The notes under the pieces: model-generated
Databases searched by the model: none
Seen by the model: only the letters and a program-made list of their open reading frames with translations
What the model was told of the DNA's origin: nothing
Program-made: the position numbers and the translations under genes
Source of the DNA: CAYLLN01 sp964384375
Lineage (GTDB): Bacteria > Planctomycetota > Planctomycetia > Pirellulales > Pirellulaceae
DNA: 64,000 nt
Assembly: GCA_964384375.1 (NCBI GenBank)
Contig: CAYLLN010000020.1
Location: 33,034-97,033, forward strand
Reading direction: 5' to 3'
Shown: positions 43,430 to 51,371 of the stretch, one piece after another
Layout of the letters: each line of letters opens with the position of its first letter
Numbering within the stretch: position 1 is the stretch's first letter

Positions 43430-45415
43430 ATGAGACTGGACGTTCCGATTGTTCAACCCGCCGGCCGATTGCTTCGCGTCCTGCTCTATGCCCGGTACTC
43501 AACCGACGAGCAGAAGCGCTCCAGCATCGCCGCCCAGTTCCGCGGCTGCCGGAAACTGTTGTCAACCTGGGGCATTGAGAACCCCGAAATCCAGGAGTTG
43601 TTTGATTACGAAATGTCGGGCGAGCTGCGCAACCGCCCCGGGATCGACCAAGTGCGTTTGGGCGTTCAGAAGCGTGCCTGGGACCTGATTGTCGCCGAAG
43701 ATTCCAGCCGCCTGTTCCGCGATCCACCGGCGTGTTGTGAATTAGTCGGAGAAGCGGTGGACCTCGGAATCCGTGTCCTTCTCCCGGGCGACAGAATTGA
43801 TACGGCGAACGAGAACTTCATGGAGGTTCTCCAAGATGCGCAAATACATCACAGCCGCTCCAATATCTATACCCGCAATCGCATCAAGCGTAGTCACGAT
43901 GAATTGTGGGAGTCCGGTGCCGCAATCGGGATGATCAAGCCCGGCTACTTGCGGCGTCCAACGGTGCCGGCTGCAAAGGGGCGTGAGGCCGAAGGGCCTT
44001 TTTTCGACGAGATCGACCCGAAATGGTTGCCGGTCATTCACGAAGCCTTTGCAAGAGTTGCCCAGCACCAGCCACCTTGGATTGTCGCAGAATGGCTCAC
44101 CGCTGCAGGCCTTCCCAAGAGTGCAAACGCCAAGAGCCAGCAATGGAAGGATCGAAACGTCCTAGAGCTCATCCGGCGCACGATTTACCGCGGCGAGGAA
44201 GAGCGCCGCAAAACGGTGGCCAAGAAGGTCCACCGCTCGGGTAAATCCAAGCTGGTCCGCAACGATCCAGAGAAGGTCGAGACGCGGCTCATGGAGCATT
44301 TGCGGATGGTCGCGGACGATCTCTGGTACCGGGCGAATGGGGCCATCGACGGCCGAACCACGAACAAAGACACTCCGCAGGGGTTAGATCATAGCCTGGC
44401 GGGAATTCCTCGCGATTCGCGCGGGCCCCTGTCCATTATCTTTCTCTGTGGCGCCTGCCAGGAAAAAATGCACATGCAGGGGAGGAGCGACGGCGGCTAC
44501 CGCTGCAGCCACGCTAAGAACGGACCGTGCTGGAACCGGGCAACGGCCTATCGCAAACTGACCCACGAGAAAATTTCGGAGCGGGTCGTCGCCGAGTTGT
44601 TGGCCGCCACCGGCAGTCTCGACGCGCTGGTCCGGCACATTGAATCCCTTCTGGCGAGCGACGAACCGAGAAGGCGTCGCGTCGAAGAATGGACAAAGCT
44701 CGTGAAAGAATTAACTGAGAAGCGGGACCGGCTGCTTGCGGCCATTGAAAACGCCGAGTCGGATTGCGAATCGCTTGTGGAGCGATTGAGACAACGCGAG
44801 GAGGAACTTCGCCAGGCGAAAGCGAACCTTGCGGCTGCCCAGCAGGAGATCGCGATCGTACGGTCCATGCCTTCCCGCGACGAGATCCAGCGTCACATTC
44901 AGGACAAAGCCAAACGCCTGTTGGGAATGGACCGGGAGGCGGGGGCGATTCTACAGAGGCTGGTCGAGGGACCTATCCTGGCGGTTCCTTACCAACAGTT
45001 CGGCAGTAACAAGGTCGTGCTCCGGGCGGAGTTCAAACTCCGCCTTGTCGGTCTGTTGCCGGACGAGCTGTTTACCCTCCTGCAGCAACTGGCAATCGAG
45101 CCCCGCGACCTCCCTGGCGAGGTTCGCCCAATGACCGTCGATCTGTTTGACCCGTCGGGCGTGCCACAGCATGCCGTGCAAGCCTGGGCCATGCGCGAGG
45201 CGGGAGTCAGTAGACGGGAGATCTGTGAGTCCCTCCGGATCACCAAACGGATCGCGTGCCAAGCCATTAAATTAGGCAAGAAGCTGAAAGAGGCCGGACT
45301 CGTTGATCCCTACATCCGACTGACGGAGCCGCCCGCCTCGGCTAGTCGTTGGAGAACGCGAAATCGCCGAGCGGCGACTGATGGTTCTTTGCCAGGCCGC
45401 CCGGACGCAGCCTGA
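43430..45415 (+). CDS. Large serine recombinase with zinc-ribbon and coiled coil
   Basis: This 661-residue protein integrates or excises DNA by serine catalysis. The resolvase domain begins L-Y-A-R-Y-S-T-D-E-Q with Ser24 as nucleophile. A recombinase domain (about residues 170-310) follows, then a zinc ribbon (C-G-A-C about residue 340 and the later C-S-H-x5-C), and a long coiled coil (about 410-500), the usual large-serine-recombinase order. ATG 43430 has AGGAGG seven bases upstream. The C-terminal about 130 residues include a helix-turn-helix-like segment (S-R-R-E-I-C-E-S-L-R-I-T-K-R). It is the first gene of the accessory element. Bases 45416-45689 after it hold no supported gene. Confidence 0.93.
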   Translation: MRLDVPIVQPAGRLLRVLLYARYSTDEQKRSSIAAQFRGCRKLLSTWGIENPEIQELFDYEMSGELRNRPGIDQVRLGVQKRAWDLIVAEDSSRLFRDPPACCELVGEAVDLGIRVLLPGDRIDTANENFMEVLQDAQIHHSRSNIYTRNRIKRSHDELWESGAAIGMIKPGYLRRPTVPAAKGREAEGPFFDEIDPKWLPVIHEAFARVAQHQPPWIVAEWLTAAGLPKSANAKSQQWKDRNVLELIRRTIYRGEEERRKTVAKKVHRSGKSKLVRNDPEKVETRLMEHLRMVADDLWYRANGAIDGRTTNKDTPQGLDHSLAGIPRDSRGPLSIIFLCGACQEKMHMQGRSDGGYRCSHAKNGPCWNRATAYRKLTHEKISERVVAELLAATGSLDALVRHIESLLASDEPRRRRVEEWTKLVKELTEKRDRLLAAIENAESDCESLVERLRQREEELRQAKANLAAAQQEIAIVRSMPSRDEIQRHIQDKAKRLLGMDREAGAILQRLVEGPILAVPYQQFGSNKVVLRAEFKLRLVGLLPDELFTLLQQLAIEPRDLPGEVRPMTVDLFDPSGVPQHAVQAWAMREAGVSRREICESLRITKRIACQAIKLGKKLKEAGLVDPYIRLTEPPASASRWRTRNRRAATDGSLPGRPDAA

Positions 45416-45689
45416 AGTCTCTCGCAAGGCGCAATAGGTAGTCGGTCACCTTCTCGGGCCCATTGTCACCGTCGTGACGTCTCGCATTGCCGAGTCCGCA
45501 GTCCGAATGCGGCGGCTCCTCTGGTTCTCCTTGGGCATGCTCCGGCACGACTACCTCCCTCATGCGCTGGACGGCAGGCAGTGAGCCATCCGCACTGCCG
45601 TCGTTGTCGCTAGTCACGCCGATGTGGCGTTTTTCATGTTCCTTATGGCTCAACCAATAATTAGCTGCCCTGTCCCCAGACAAGTACCC

Positions 45690-45890
45690 ATGTCGATGCC
45701 TCAGTTTGAACCCGATTCCGTTGATCCATTGGCGCCCGTTGAGTCCGGCGCGACGCTGGAAACTGACCAGCCGGCGGTTGACCCGAGTCTGCAGGTTCGC
45801 TTCCTGCAAATCCTCGCCAGCCAGGTGGTCGAAGCGCTCCGCGAGTCGCCCCACGCTGAACCGCTGCCCAGCAACCGGCCCCCGCGCTAG
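45690..45890 (+). CDS. Small protein of unknown function
   Basis: The frame encodes 66 residues from ATG 45690, acidic at the start and with a helix (L-Q-V-R-F-L-Q-I-L-A-S-Q-V-V-E-A-L-R-E) near the end. A GTG at 45624 in the same frame would give 88 residues. No clear ribosome site supports either, and no family is recognised. It is the first open frame after the recombinase on the cluster strand. Treated as tentative. Confidence 0.35.
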   Translation: MSMPQFEPDSVDPLAPVESGATLETDQPAVDPSLQVRFLQILASQVVEALRESPHAEPLPSNRPPR

Positions 45891-46018
45891 CGCCGGAGCC
45901 CGACGCCGCGACAAGCGGGAACGCCGGAACCTCAATTATCGGCAATTCCGCGACATAATAACCTGGAGGACGTACTTATCTTTTGTTCACAATCCCGCTT
46001 CTAGAAGGAGGCCTGCTA

Positions 46019-46213
46019 GTGCTGTTCTACCTTGCGCTTGCTGCCGGCGCGTTGCTTACGGCGGTCCTGGCTCTGGCGCTAGTTCGCGAAGTCCGCCTGC
46101 GGCAGGCTTTGCAAACATTGCTACGCCAGATCCTTACGATGTGGAGGAAGCGAAATGCGCCAAATGAGTCTGAGCGACGGCGTTCTGCTGATCGTGATGC
46201 TGATTCTGATTAG
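46019..46213 (+). CDS. Small single-pass membrane protein
   Basis: The GTG at 46019 has AGAAGGAGG seven bases upstream, which decides this start over a TTG at 45983. The 64-residue product has one membrane helix (residues 2-24: L-F-Y-L-A-L-A-A-G-A-L-L-T-A-V-L-A-L-A) and a basic then acidic cytosolic tail. It overlaps the next gene by 59 bases. Small holin-like proteins look like this, but no function can be assigned. Confidence 0.6.
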   Translation: MLFYLALAAGALLTAVLALALVREVRLRQALQTLLRQILTMWRKRNAPNESERRRSADRDADSD

Positions 46214-46814
46214 TGGCTGTGGATCCCAAGACCAAAGGCTGGTTGACTATGCTCAGCAGGCGACCGAGCGGCAAGCGGAACAGAACCGGGCCATCGCTAG
46301 TCAGGCCGAGAGAGTCGCCGAGCAGTCCCAGGAACTGGCCAAGACGGCCCATGAGCTTGTCGAGCAGGATGCGATTGCCCGGCGCGAATTATTTCAGGCG
46401 AGGGATCGCAGCCAACAGCGTCTCGACGAACAGCAAGCGGGGCTGGACCAGCAGCGCGAAGCGCTGCACGCGGAGCGTCAGGCAGTCGTCCGAGACGCCG
46501 TTCGCGAACCGGTTATCGCCCGAGCGTTAATCGTGACCGGACTGATCCTGGCGACGCTCCTGCCGCTCATTGTGACAGCCTACGCGCTCTACCGGTTGCC
46601 AGACTCAAGTCCCCAGGAAGCCCTGCTGTCGAACGCCCTGCTGGACGAACTGGCGGCGATGCCTCCTCGCTCGCTGCCGCCGGTTCAAGAGGCGCCAGGG
46701 CGACCAGAAACGCCCGCCCCACGCTTGCCTGGCCCTGGTCAACCCGGAAGCTCACTCCCTGAGCCTCCGTTGCCACCCGACACGGATAGCCGCGGAGTCA
46801 GTTCCGATGAATGA
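46155..46814 (+). CDS. Coiled-coil lipoprotein with C-terminal membrane helix
   Basis: This 219-residue protein has a lipoprotein signal peptide with lipobox L-I-S-G-C (Cys near residue 22), a coiled coil rich in Q, E, A and R (about 28-115), a membrane helix (about 122-146) and a proline-rich tail. A lipid anchor and a second helix would hold both ends at a membrane. It overlaps both neighbours (59 bases before, 8 after), so it is part of the operon. No family recognised; a cell-envelope role for the element (entry exclusion or transfer) is speculation. Confidence 0.65.
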   Translation: MRQMSLSDGVLLIVMLILISGCGSQDQRLVDYAQQATERQAEQNRAIASQAERVAEQSQELAKTAHELVEQDAIARRELFQARDRSQQRLDEQQAGLDQQREALHAERQAVVRDAVREPVIARALIVTGLILATLLPLIVTAYALYRLPDSSPQEALLSNALLDELAAMPPRSLPPVQEAPGRPETPAPRLPGPGQPGSSLPEPPLPPDTDSRGVSSDE

Positions 46815-47094
46815 CGATATGCATGATCTCTGGCGCCTGGCTGAGCAGATTGGCGAAGACTCTATTCTGGACGAGTTGCTCCATGAAACAGCTCAGGAAG
46901 TAGGTCTTGGGGATCTGAATGAGCTGGCTGCCGCGGACGCCCAGGACGAGCACATTACGGCGATCGAAGCTCAGGCGAGCGCCATCAACAACGGTGGCTT
47001 CGAGCGCCAGATCGAATACCTGCTCCAGGCGGGCGTGCCCAAGGAAGAGATCGAGAAGACTCTCCGGCGCGGCCGTTCCGACCAATCCTATTGA
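46807..47094 (+). CDS. Acidic helical protein of unknown function
   Basis: This 95-residue protein is acidic and predicted helical. It starts with ATG 46807 inside the end of the preceding gene (8-base overlap). The ending Q-I-E-Y-L-L-Q-A-G-V-P-K-E-E-I-E-K-T-L resembles a helical bundle that could bind another protein. No motif of known function is visible. Confidence 0.6.
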   Translation: MNDDMHDLWRLAEQIGEDSILDELLHETAQEVGLGDLNELAAADAQDEHITAIEAQASAINNGGFERQIEYLLQAGVPKEEIEKTLRRGRSDQSY

Positions 47095-47107
47095 AAGTGA
47101 GGTGACA

Positions 47108-47551
47108 ATGGGCGCCGATATGACGCTCGCGTGCGCGCCGGCCTGCGACCTGATGCCCCAGCGTGTCAAACAAATCCAGCAGGTTGTGCAGGCGATTCCT
47201 GAAACGGATGAGGATTTCCGCGAGCTTATGGAATCGCTGGGCTACGACGATCCAGCCCAAGCTAAAAATCAGATCATGCGGTGCAGTGTGGAAAGCCAGG
47301 AGGAGGGCCGCGAAGTGACGACCCTGCACCTCCCTGGCTGTCCGTATCCGGTCCACGTTTCTGGGGGACTGTCATGGGGCGATCCGCCCACGGAGTCGTA
47401 CACGGTGCTGGAGCACGTTGCCCGTTGCCCACAACTCTGGCAGGTCCTGGAGGTCCGCCCGAGCGGACGCCGCCGCCGCGGCGCTGAGACTCACCAGTAC
47501 ACACACCGTCGCGGCCGAGTCGCAAAACGTCCTCGTCGTCATGACGAGTGA
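47108..47551 (+). CDS. Unknown protein; C-terminus probably altered by a frameshift
   Basis: The ATG at 47108 follows a GAGGTGACA site. The first about 115 residues look like a normal compositional domain (V-K-Q-I-Q-Q-V-V-Q-A-I-P-E-T-D-E-D-F). From about 47450 the frame yields a poor Arg/His-rich tail (G-R-R-R-R-G-A-E-T-H), while another frame gives S-A-R-A-D-A-A-A-A-A-L-R-L and runs on into the next gene. The two may be one protein, split by an indel in a GCC-rich run. No family is recognised. Confidence 0.55.
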   Translation: MGADMTLACAPACDLMPQRVKQIQQVVQAIPETDEDFRELMESLGYDDPAQAKNQIMRCSVESQEEGREVTTLHLPGCPYPVHVSGGLSWGDPPTESYTVLEHVARCPQLWQVLEVRPSGRRRRGAETHQYTHRRGRVAKRPRRHDE

Positions 47552-47732
47552 CGAGTTTGGCAATGAGTATTTTCACTACCCGTCGCTCACCGAGGCGGTC
47601 GGTGCGGTTCGCCGCCTTGTTCTCGCGGCCGAGCAGCAGTTCGACGGCGTCGAGCGATTGATCGGGATCGCCGTGAACGCGGGCAAGCGGTTCGGCGATC
47701 CAGAGCAGGACGCCGATAGTGCGGGCACGTAG
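47541..47732 (+). CDS. Small unknown protein, possibly the C-terminal part of the preceding gene
   Basis: ATG 47541 opens a 63-residue frame (E-F-G-N-E-Y-F-H-Y-P-S-L-T-E-A-V-G-A-V-R-R-L), which looks like a helix-rich small domain. There is no ribosome site before it, and the same frame is open upstream to about 47420, so it may instead be the continuation of the preceding gene after a frameshift. It overlaps that gene by 11 bases. Confidence 0.5.
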   Translation: MTSDEFGNEYFHYPSLTEAVGAVRRLVLAAEQQFDGVERLIGIAVNAGKRFGDPEQDADSAGT

Positions 47733-47765
47733 CTTCGTGTTTTTTCTCTGATAGCGGAGGCACAC

Positions 47766-48260
47766 ATGCCCAAATTCTTCATGAGAACCTACGGCCAGTC
47801 GGCCGGCTTTGGGGACGCGTTCACCAGCGACATGGACACGGCCATCCTCGACGTCACGCCGGACCTGATTGAACTGTGTCGCCAGCGTTCCAAACAGATC
47901 CAGCAACTGGCTGCCAAGGACGAGTCCCTTTGGGAACTTCACTTCTGGGACGCCGGGCGCGTCTCTTGGTGGGAGTTCTATCCTGAGGAGCTGATTGAAA
48001 GCATGGGGCTGATCGGCGCCGAGGAGGCTGCCGACAACGGCGAATTGGTCGAACTGACCGACAGCACCGCGCTCCAGCTCGACAAAGCCTGTGCCGTCGA
48101 ATGCGATCAGATGCGGGTGTTGGTCTATCGCCATGCCCGCCGCCGCACCATCTGTGAGTTCGGCTGGGGCGCGTATCGCAAGCACTCCGAAGTCTGGGTG
48201 ACGACGCCCAATTTCACCATCGCTGACTTCGAGGAGGCGCTGTCAAAGGTTTCTACCTGA
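47766..48260 (+). CDS. Unknown protein of the element cluster
   Basis: This 164-residue protein starts at ATG 47766 with a purine-rich site (AGCGGAGG) upstream. It is rich in acidic and aromatic residues (W-E-L-H-F-W-D, S-W-W-E-F-Y-P-E-E-L) and lacks membrane segments, so it is a cytosolic alpha/beta protein. The family is not recognised. It lies 33 bases after the preceding gene and 26 bases before the next, in the operon. Confidence 0.65.
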   Translation: MPKFFMRTYGQSAGFGDAFTSDMDTAILDVTPDLIELCRQRSKQIQQLAAKDESLWELHFWDAGRVSWWEFYPEELIESMGLIGAEEAADNGELVELTDSTALQLDKACAVECDQMRVLVYRHARRRTICEFGWGAYRKHSEVWVTTPNFTIADFEEALSKVST

Positions 48261-48286
48261 ACTGTCCGTTTGCAAAGGAACGAGCC

Positions 48287-48706
48287 GTGAAAGCATCGGA
48301 GCAACTCAAACACGATCTGATCGCCGAGATGCGAAACACCGCTGCTGGCCGAGAACTCGACGTAAGTCTAGCGCAGGTCGAACTAGATTTTGCGGCTGAG
48401 TTGCCCACGGAATACGAGGGCTGCCGGTCGGTTTACACAGCCAAGGTTGTGAAGGTCGCGAGCGGCCAGTTAGTCGTCGTGGCCGACTGCACGAACGACG
48501 AGACCACCTGCGACGAGTCCGAACTGCTGACCAGAGCGTGGAAACGATCGAGGCTCTCGCCGAGGCAGTCAACGCTGCTGCGACGGGTGCCTAGCGGAAC
48601 GATCCTTCGCCCGCAGCCAGCTGTGCCAGCTCAGCGGCAGCCTATTCCAATCCCCAAATTCCTAGCAAGGAGGTACTCCGCGCGTGTCGCACATTGTCAC
48701 GATTGA
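48287..48706 (+). CDS. Unknown protein with a likely frameshift near the C-terminus
   Basis: ATG 48287 opens a 139-residue frame. The first about 80 residues (beta-rich, V-Y-T-A-K-V-V-K-V-A-S-G-Q-L-V-V-V-A-D) look normal, but after E-S-E-L-L (about 48528) the frame gives an Arg/Pro-rich tail that runs into the DUF1257 gene. One frame over, D-Q-S-V-E-T-I-E-A-L-A-E-A-V-N-A-A-A ends at a TAG at 48589-48591, before the ribosome site of the next gene. A single missing base explains it. Family unknown. Confidence 0.55.
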   Translation: MKASEQLKHDLIAEMRNTAAGRELDVSLAQVELDFAAELPTEYEGCRSVYTAKVVKVASGQLVVVADCTNDETTCDESELLTRAWKRSRLSPRQSTLLRRVPSGTILRPQPAVPAQRQPIPIPKFLARRYSARVAHCHD

Positions 48707-49055
48707 AACCCAAGTTCGCGACGCTGCGGCGGTCGCAGCTGCTTGCCAGCGACTGGGGCTGCCGCCCCCCGCTGAACGCACTGTTCGGCTCTTTAGCGGC
48801 CAGGCAACCGGCCTGACGGTCGAGTTGCCCGGCTGGAATTATCCGGTCGTCTGCGACCTGACCAGCGGAAACCTGAAATTCGACAACTACGAAGGCAGTT
48901 GGGGCAACCGGGCGGAGCTGGAAAAGTTCCTGCAAATGTATGCCTGTGAAAAGGCCAAAATCGAAGCTCGACGCCAGGGCCATAGCGTCACCGAACAGCC
49001 GTTGTCTGACGGCTCGATCAAGCTGACCATCCAGGTCACGCGAGGTACCCCATGA
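48684..49055 (+). CDS. DUF1257 (Ycf35-like) protein
   Basis: This 123-residue protein matches the DUF1257/Ycf35 family known from plastids, cyanobacteria and planctomycetes: the start S-H-I-V-T-I-E-T-Q-V-R-D, the central repeat-like strand G-L-T-V-E-L-P-G-W-N-Y-P-V-V-C-D-L and the helix K-F-L-Q-M-Y-A-C-E-K-A-K. The GTG start at 48684 has AGGAGG upstream. It overlaps DUF2997 by 4 bases, an association known in other genomes. Function is unknown; the gene is next to a Ycf46-like ATPase. Confidence 0.85.
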   Translation: MSHIVTIETQVRDAAAVAAACQRLGLPPPAERTVRLFSGQATGLTVELPGWNYPVVCDLTSGNLKFDNYEGSWGNRAELEKFLQMYACEKAKIEARRQGHSVTEQPLSDGSIKLTIQVTRGTP

Positions 49056-49258
49056 CCGGCCGCACCATCGAAGTGATCGTTTCGCCGAAGGGCGAAACAA
49101 GAATCGAAACCCGCGGCTTTGCCGGCAGCTCTTGCCAGGAGGCCAGCCGTTTTCTGGAACAGGCACTGGGAACGAGGGCGGCCGAGCAATTGACCGCCGA
49201 GTTCTACCAGCCGGCCGTCCAGACTCAGCCGCTCCAGCAGCAAGGAGGTCAGCCATGA
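49052..49258 (+). CDS. DUF2997 small protein
   Basis: This 68-residue protein has the DUF2997 pattern I-E-V-I-V-S-P-K-G-E-T-R-I-E-T-R-G-F-A-G-S-S-C-Q-E and E-Q-A-L-G-T. ATGA overlaps couple it with DUF1257 (49052) and with the following gene (49255). DUF1257 and DUF2997 commonly occur together. The conserved Cys at about residue 29 could be functional, but no activity is known. Confidence 0.85.
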   Translation: MTGRTIEVIVSPKGETRIETRGFAGSSCQEASRFLEQALGTRAAEQLTAEFYQPAVQTQPLQQQGGQP

Positions 49259-49476
49259 GCGCCGTACGACGACGCGTTCTGCGCCGGCCCGGCCAGGTTT
49301 CGACAGTAACCGATCTCCGCAAGGCCACGCGCTCTGCCCGGCAGCGGGAACGTCTGGAAAAGGACCGGAAGGCGCTCAAGCGTTGGCTGACCCGGCTCAA
49401 GCGGGCCGCCAATACGGTCACCGACCTGCACCAGCGGATTGCTCGCCTGGAAGCCACGATTCGTGCGGCTGATTAG
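49255..49476 (+). CDS. Small basic coiled-coil protein
   Basis: The 73-residue product is strongly basic and helical (R-Q-R-E-R-L-E-K-D-R-K-A-L-K-R-W-L-T-R-L-K-R, then heptad-like H-Q-R-I-A-R-L-E-A). ATG overlaps the DUF2997 stop (ATGA), with AAGGAGG upstream. It could bind nucleic acid or act as an ATPase partner. Bases 49477-49573 after it carry only the ribosome site of the next gene. Confidence 0.6.
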   Translation: MSAVRRRVLRRPGQVSTVTDLRKATRSARQRERLEKDRKALKRWLTRLKRAANTVTDLHQRIARLEATIRAAD

Positions 49477-49573
49477 CCGTCTTCGGGTCGCGCCGCCAAC
49501 GGCCCGGTATGTAGCGGCCATTCGGTCGATGGAGCTTTGCGTTCCCGTGTCTTAACCCCAAGGAGATTTGCTC

Positions 49574-51091
49574 GTGAGATTAACGCAGCTTCTGTCCGAA
49601 TACATCCAGGCCTGCTTCACGGGCCTCTGGATTGAAAGTCACGAGCATGACGACGCTTTGTCCGAAATTGCCCAGCTGGCCAGCGCCGAGCAGTGGCGCC
49701 TGGCGGTCTGGGATCTGGAACAGGGACTGCGGATCGCGGGCGCCAAGGCCGCCGACAACTCCAGCAGCGATCCGCTGGCGGCGATCCGGGCGATCAATGC
49801 CCTCGCCCAGCCTGAGAGTTCGGCGTTGTTGGTCTTGGTGAATTTCCACCGGTTCCTGCAATCGGCCGAGATTGTGCAGGCGCTGGCCCGGCAACTGGCG
49901 GCCGGCAAGCAGAACCGGACCTTCGTGCTGATTCTTTCGCCGCTCGTCCAGGTTCCGGTCGAACTCGAAAAACTGTTCGTCGTCGTCGAGCATCCGCTCC
50001 CCGACCGCAGCCAGCTGGCCGAGATTGTCCGCGGCGTCGCCAGCGAGCAGTACAGCGCACCTGCCGGCGTGGAGCTGGATCGCCTGCTTGATGCGGCCGT
50101 GGGTCTGACCCGTTTCGAGGCCGAAAATGCCTTCAGCCTGTCGCTGGTGCGCCATGACCAATTCGAGGTCGCCACGCTCTGGGAGCTGAAATCCCAAATG
50201 CTAAAGAAAAGCGGCCTGGTGACGCTGCACCGCGGGGGCGAGAAGTTTGATGGCCTCGGGGGACTCGAATCCCTCAAGGAGTTCTGCAAACGGGCGATCC
50301 GGCCGCACTCGGCGGATTGCCGGGCCCGGCCGCGGGGCGTCTTGCTGCTCTCGCCGCCAGGCTGCGGCAAGTCGCAGTTCGCTAAGAGCCTGGGGAATGA
50401 GACCGGCCGGCCGACGCTCGTTCTCGACATCGGCAGCCTAATGGGTTCGCTTGTCGGCCAAACCGAGTCTAACATCCGCCAAGCCTTAAGAATCGCCGAC
50501 GCAATGGCGCCGGCCGTGCTGTTCCTCGACGAGTGCGAAAAAGCACTCAGCGGCGTCGCCTCCAGCGGTCAGACCGATAGCGGCGTCTCGGCGCGGCTCT
50601 TCGGCACGTTCCTGTCGTGGCTCAACGACCATGAGTCAGACGTATTCGTCGTGGCGACCTGCAACGACATTTCGAAGCTGCCGCCGGAATTCTCAAGGGC
50701 CGAGCGATTCGATGGGATTTTCTTCGTCGAATTGCCGGACACGGCTCAGCGGCGGGCGATCTGGGAGATCTACCTGGCCCACTACCAGCTCGATCGGTCG
50801 CAGAAACTGCCGCCGGACGACCTGTGGACCGGCGCCGAAATCAAAGCCTGCTGCCGGCTGGCGGCGCTGCTCGATGTCCCTCTCACCGCGGCGGCGCAGA
50901 ACATTGTCCCGGTCGCCCGCACTTCGGCTGAATCGGTCGAGAAGCTCCGCCAGTGGGCCAGCGGACGCTGTCTGAGCGCCGACAATGCCGGCATCTATCA
51001 GGGCGGCCAAGCGGCTACCGCTTCTCGTCGGATCGCAAGCTCCCCTTCGACCGCTGGCATGAGTCGAAGTACGAGATTCCCTGCGAGCTGA
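49574..51091 (+). CDS. Ycf46-like AAA+ ATPase
   Basis: This 505-residue protein has an N-terminal alpha/beta domain (about 1-215) of the kind found in Ycf46-type ATPases and a C-terminal AAA+ module. Walker A is S-P-P-G-C-G-K-S (260-267), Walker B is A-V-L-F-L-D-E (314-320), and the N-x-x-x-L-P-P-E-F-x-R-x-E-R-F-D segment carries the sensor and arginine-finger residues. The GTG start has AGGAG upstream. The last about 30 residues (after A-G-I-Y-Q-G-G) look out of frame; the natural continuation is in the ORF ending at 51330. Probably remodels protein or DNA complexes for the element. Confidence 0.85.
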   Translation: MRLTQLLSEYIQACFTGLWIESHEHDDALSEIAQLASAEQWRLAVWDLEQGLRIAGAKAADNSSSDPLAAIRAINALAQPESSALLVLVNFHRFLQSAEIVQALARQLAAGKQNRTFVLILSPLVQVPVELEKLFVVVEHPLPDRSQLAEIVRGVASEQYSAPAGVELDRLLDAAVGLTRFEAENAFSLSLVRHDQFEVATLWELKSQMLKKSGLVTLHRGGEKFDGLGGLESLKEFCKRAIRPHSADCRARPRGVLLLSPPGCGKSQFAKSLGNETGRPTLVLDIGSLMGSLVGQTESNIRQALRIADAMAPAVLFLDECEKALSGVASSGQTDSGVSARLFGTFLSWLNDHESDVFVVATCNDISKLPPEFSRAERFDGIFFVELPDTAQRRAIWEIYLAHYQLDRSQKLPPDDLWTGAEIKACCRLAALLDVPLTAAAQNIVPVARTSAESVEKLRQWASGRCLSADNAGIYQGGQAATASRRIASSPSTAGMSRSTRFPAS

Positions 51092-51330
51092 TGGTCTATT
51101 GGCCGGATGGAAAACTGCGGTTCTTCTTGACCGACTTGGAGGGCCGGGTTGTCGTCAAGGCCCAGCCGCTGCTGGAACTGGCAGACCTGTTGCAAGAGGC
51201 GCAGCAGCTTCTGCAGACCGATGGCAGTCAGCGCGCCCTGAAGGCCTTGCGCCGCTGCCAGCGCTTGGCCCGCCAGCACTTGCCACCGGCGATTCCTCCG
51301 CTGCCCGCCCTGACGATGGTCGCCCGCTAG
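50953..51330 (+). CDS. ORF that looks like the displaced C-terminus of the AAA+ ATPase
   Basis: This frame overlaps the 3' end of the ATPase gene. From about 51010 it reads G-Y-R-F-S-S-D-R-K-L-P-F-D-R-W, then M-V-Y-W-P-D-G-K-L-R-F-F-L, a well-formed domain ending L-P-P-A-I-P-P-L-P. The ATPase frame over the same bases is low quality. Either a base is missing near 51005 and this is the end of the ATPase (about 585 residues in total), or it is a separate product beginning at ATG 51091 (79 residues). Confidence 0.5.
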   Translation: MGQRTLSERRQCRHLSGRPSGYRFSSDRKLPFDRWHESKYEIPCELMVYWPDGKLRFFLTDLEGRVVVKAQPLLELADLLQEAQQLLQTDGSQRALKALRRCQRLARQHLPPAIPPLPALTMVAR

Positions 51331-51371
51331 GCGGTTGCATTTCTCGTCTCTCGTGTCTTGGAGAACTGCCT

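Noticed and set aside
42980..43430. A complete tRNA gene at the element end
   Set aside because: Only the 3' part of a tRNA-Ser-like sequence is present; no matching 5' acceptor strand, D-arm or anticodon arm is found in front of it on the minus strand.
45342..45935. Minus-strand ORF of 197 residues after the recombinase
   Set aside because: It overlaps the recombinase end and the next plus-strand frame, is Arg/Gly/His-rich and has no family likeness or ribosome site, so it is probably a chance frame in GC-rich DNA.
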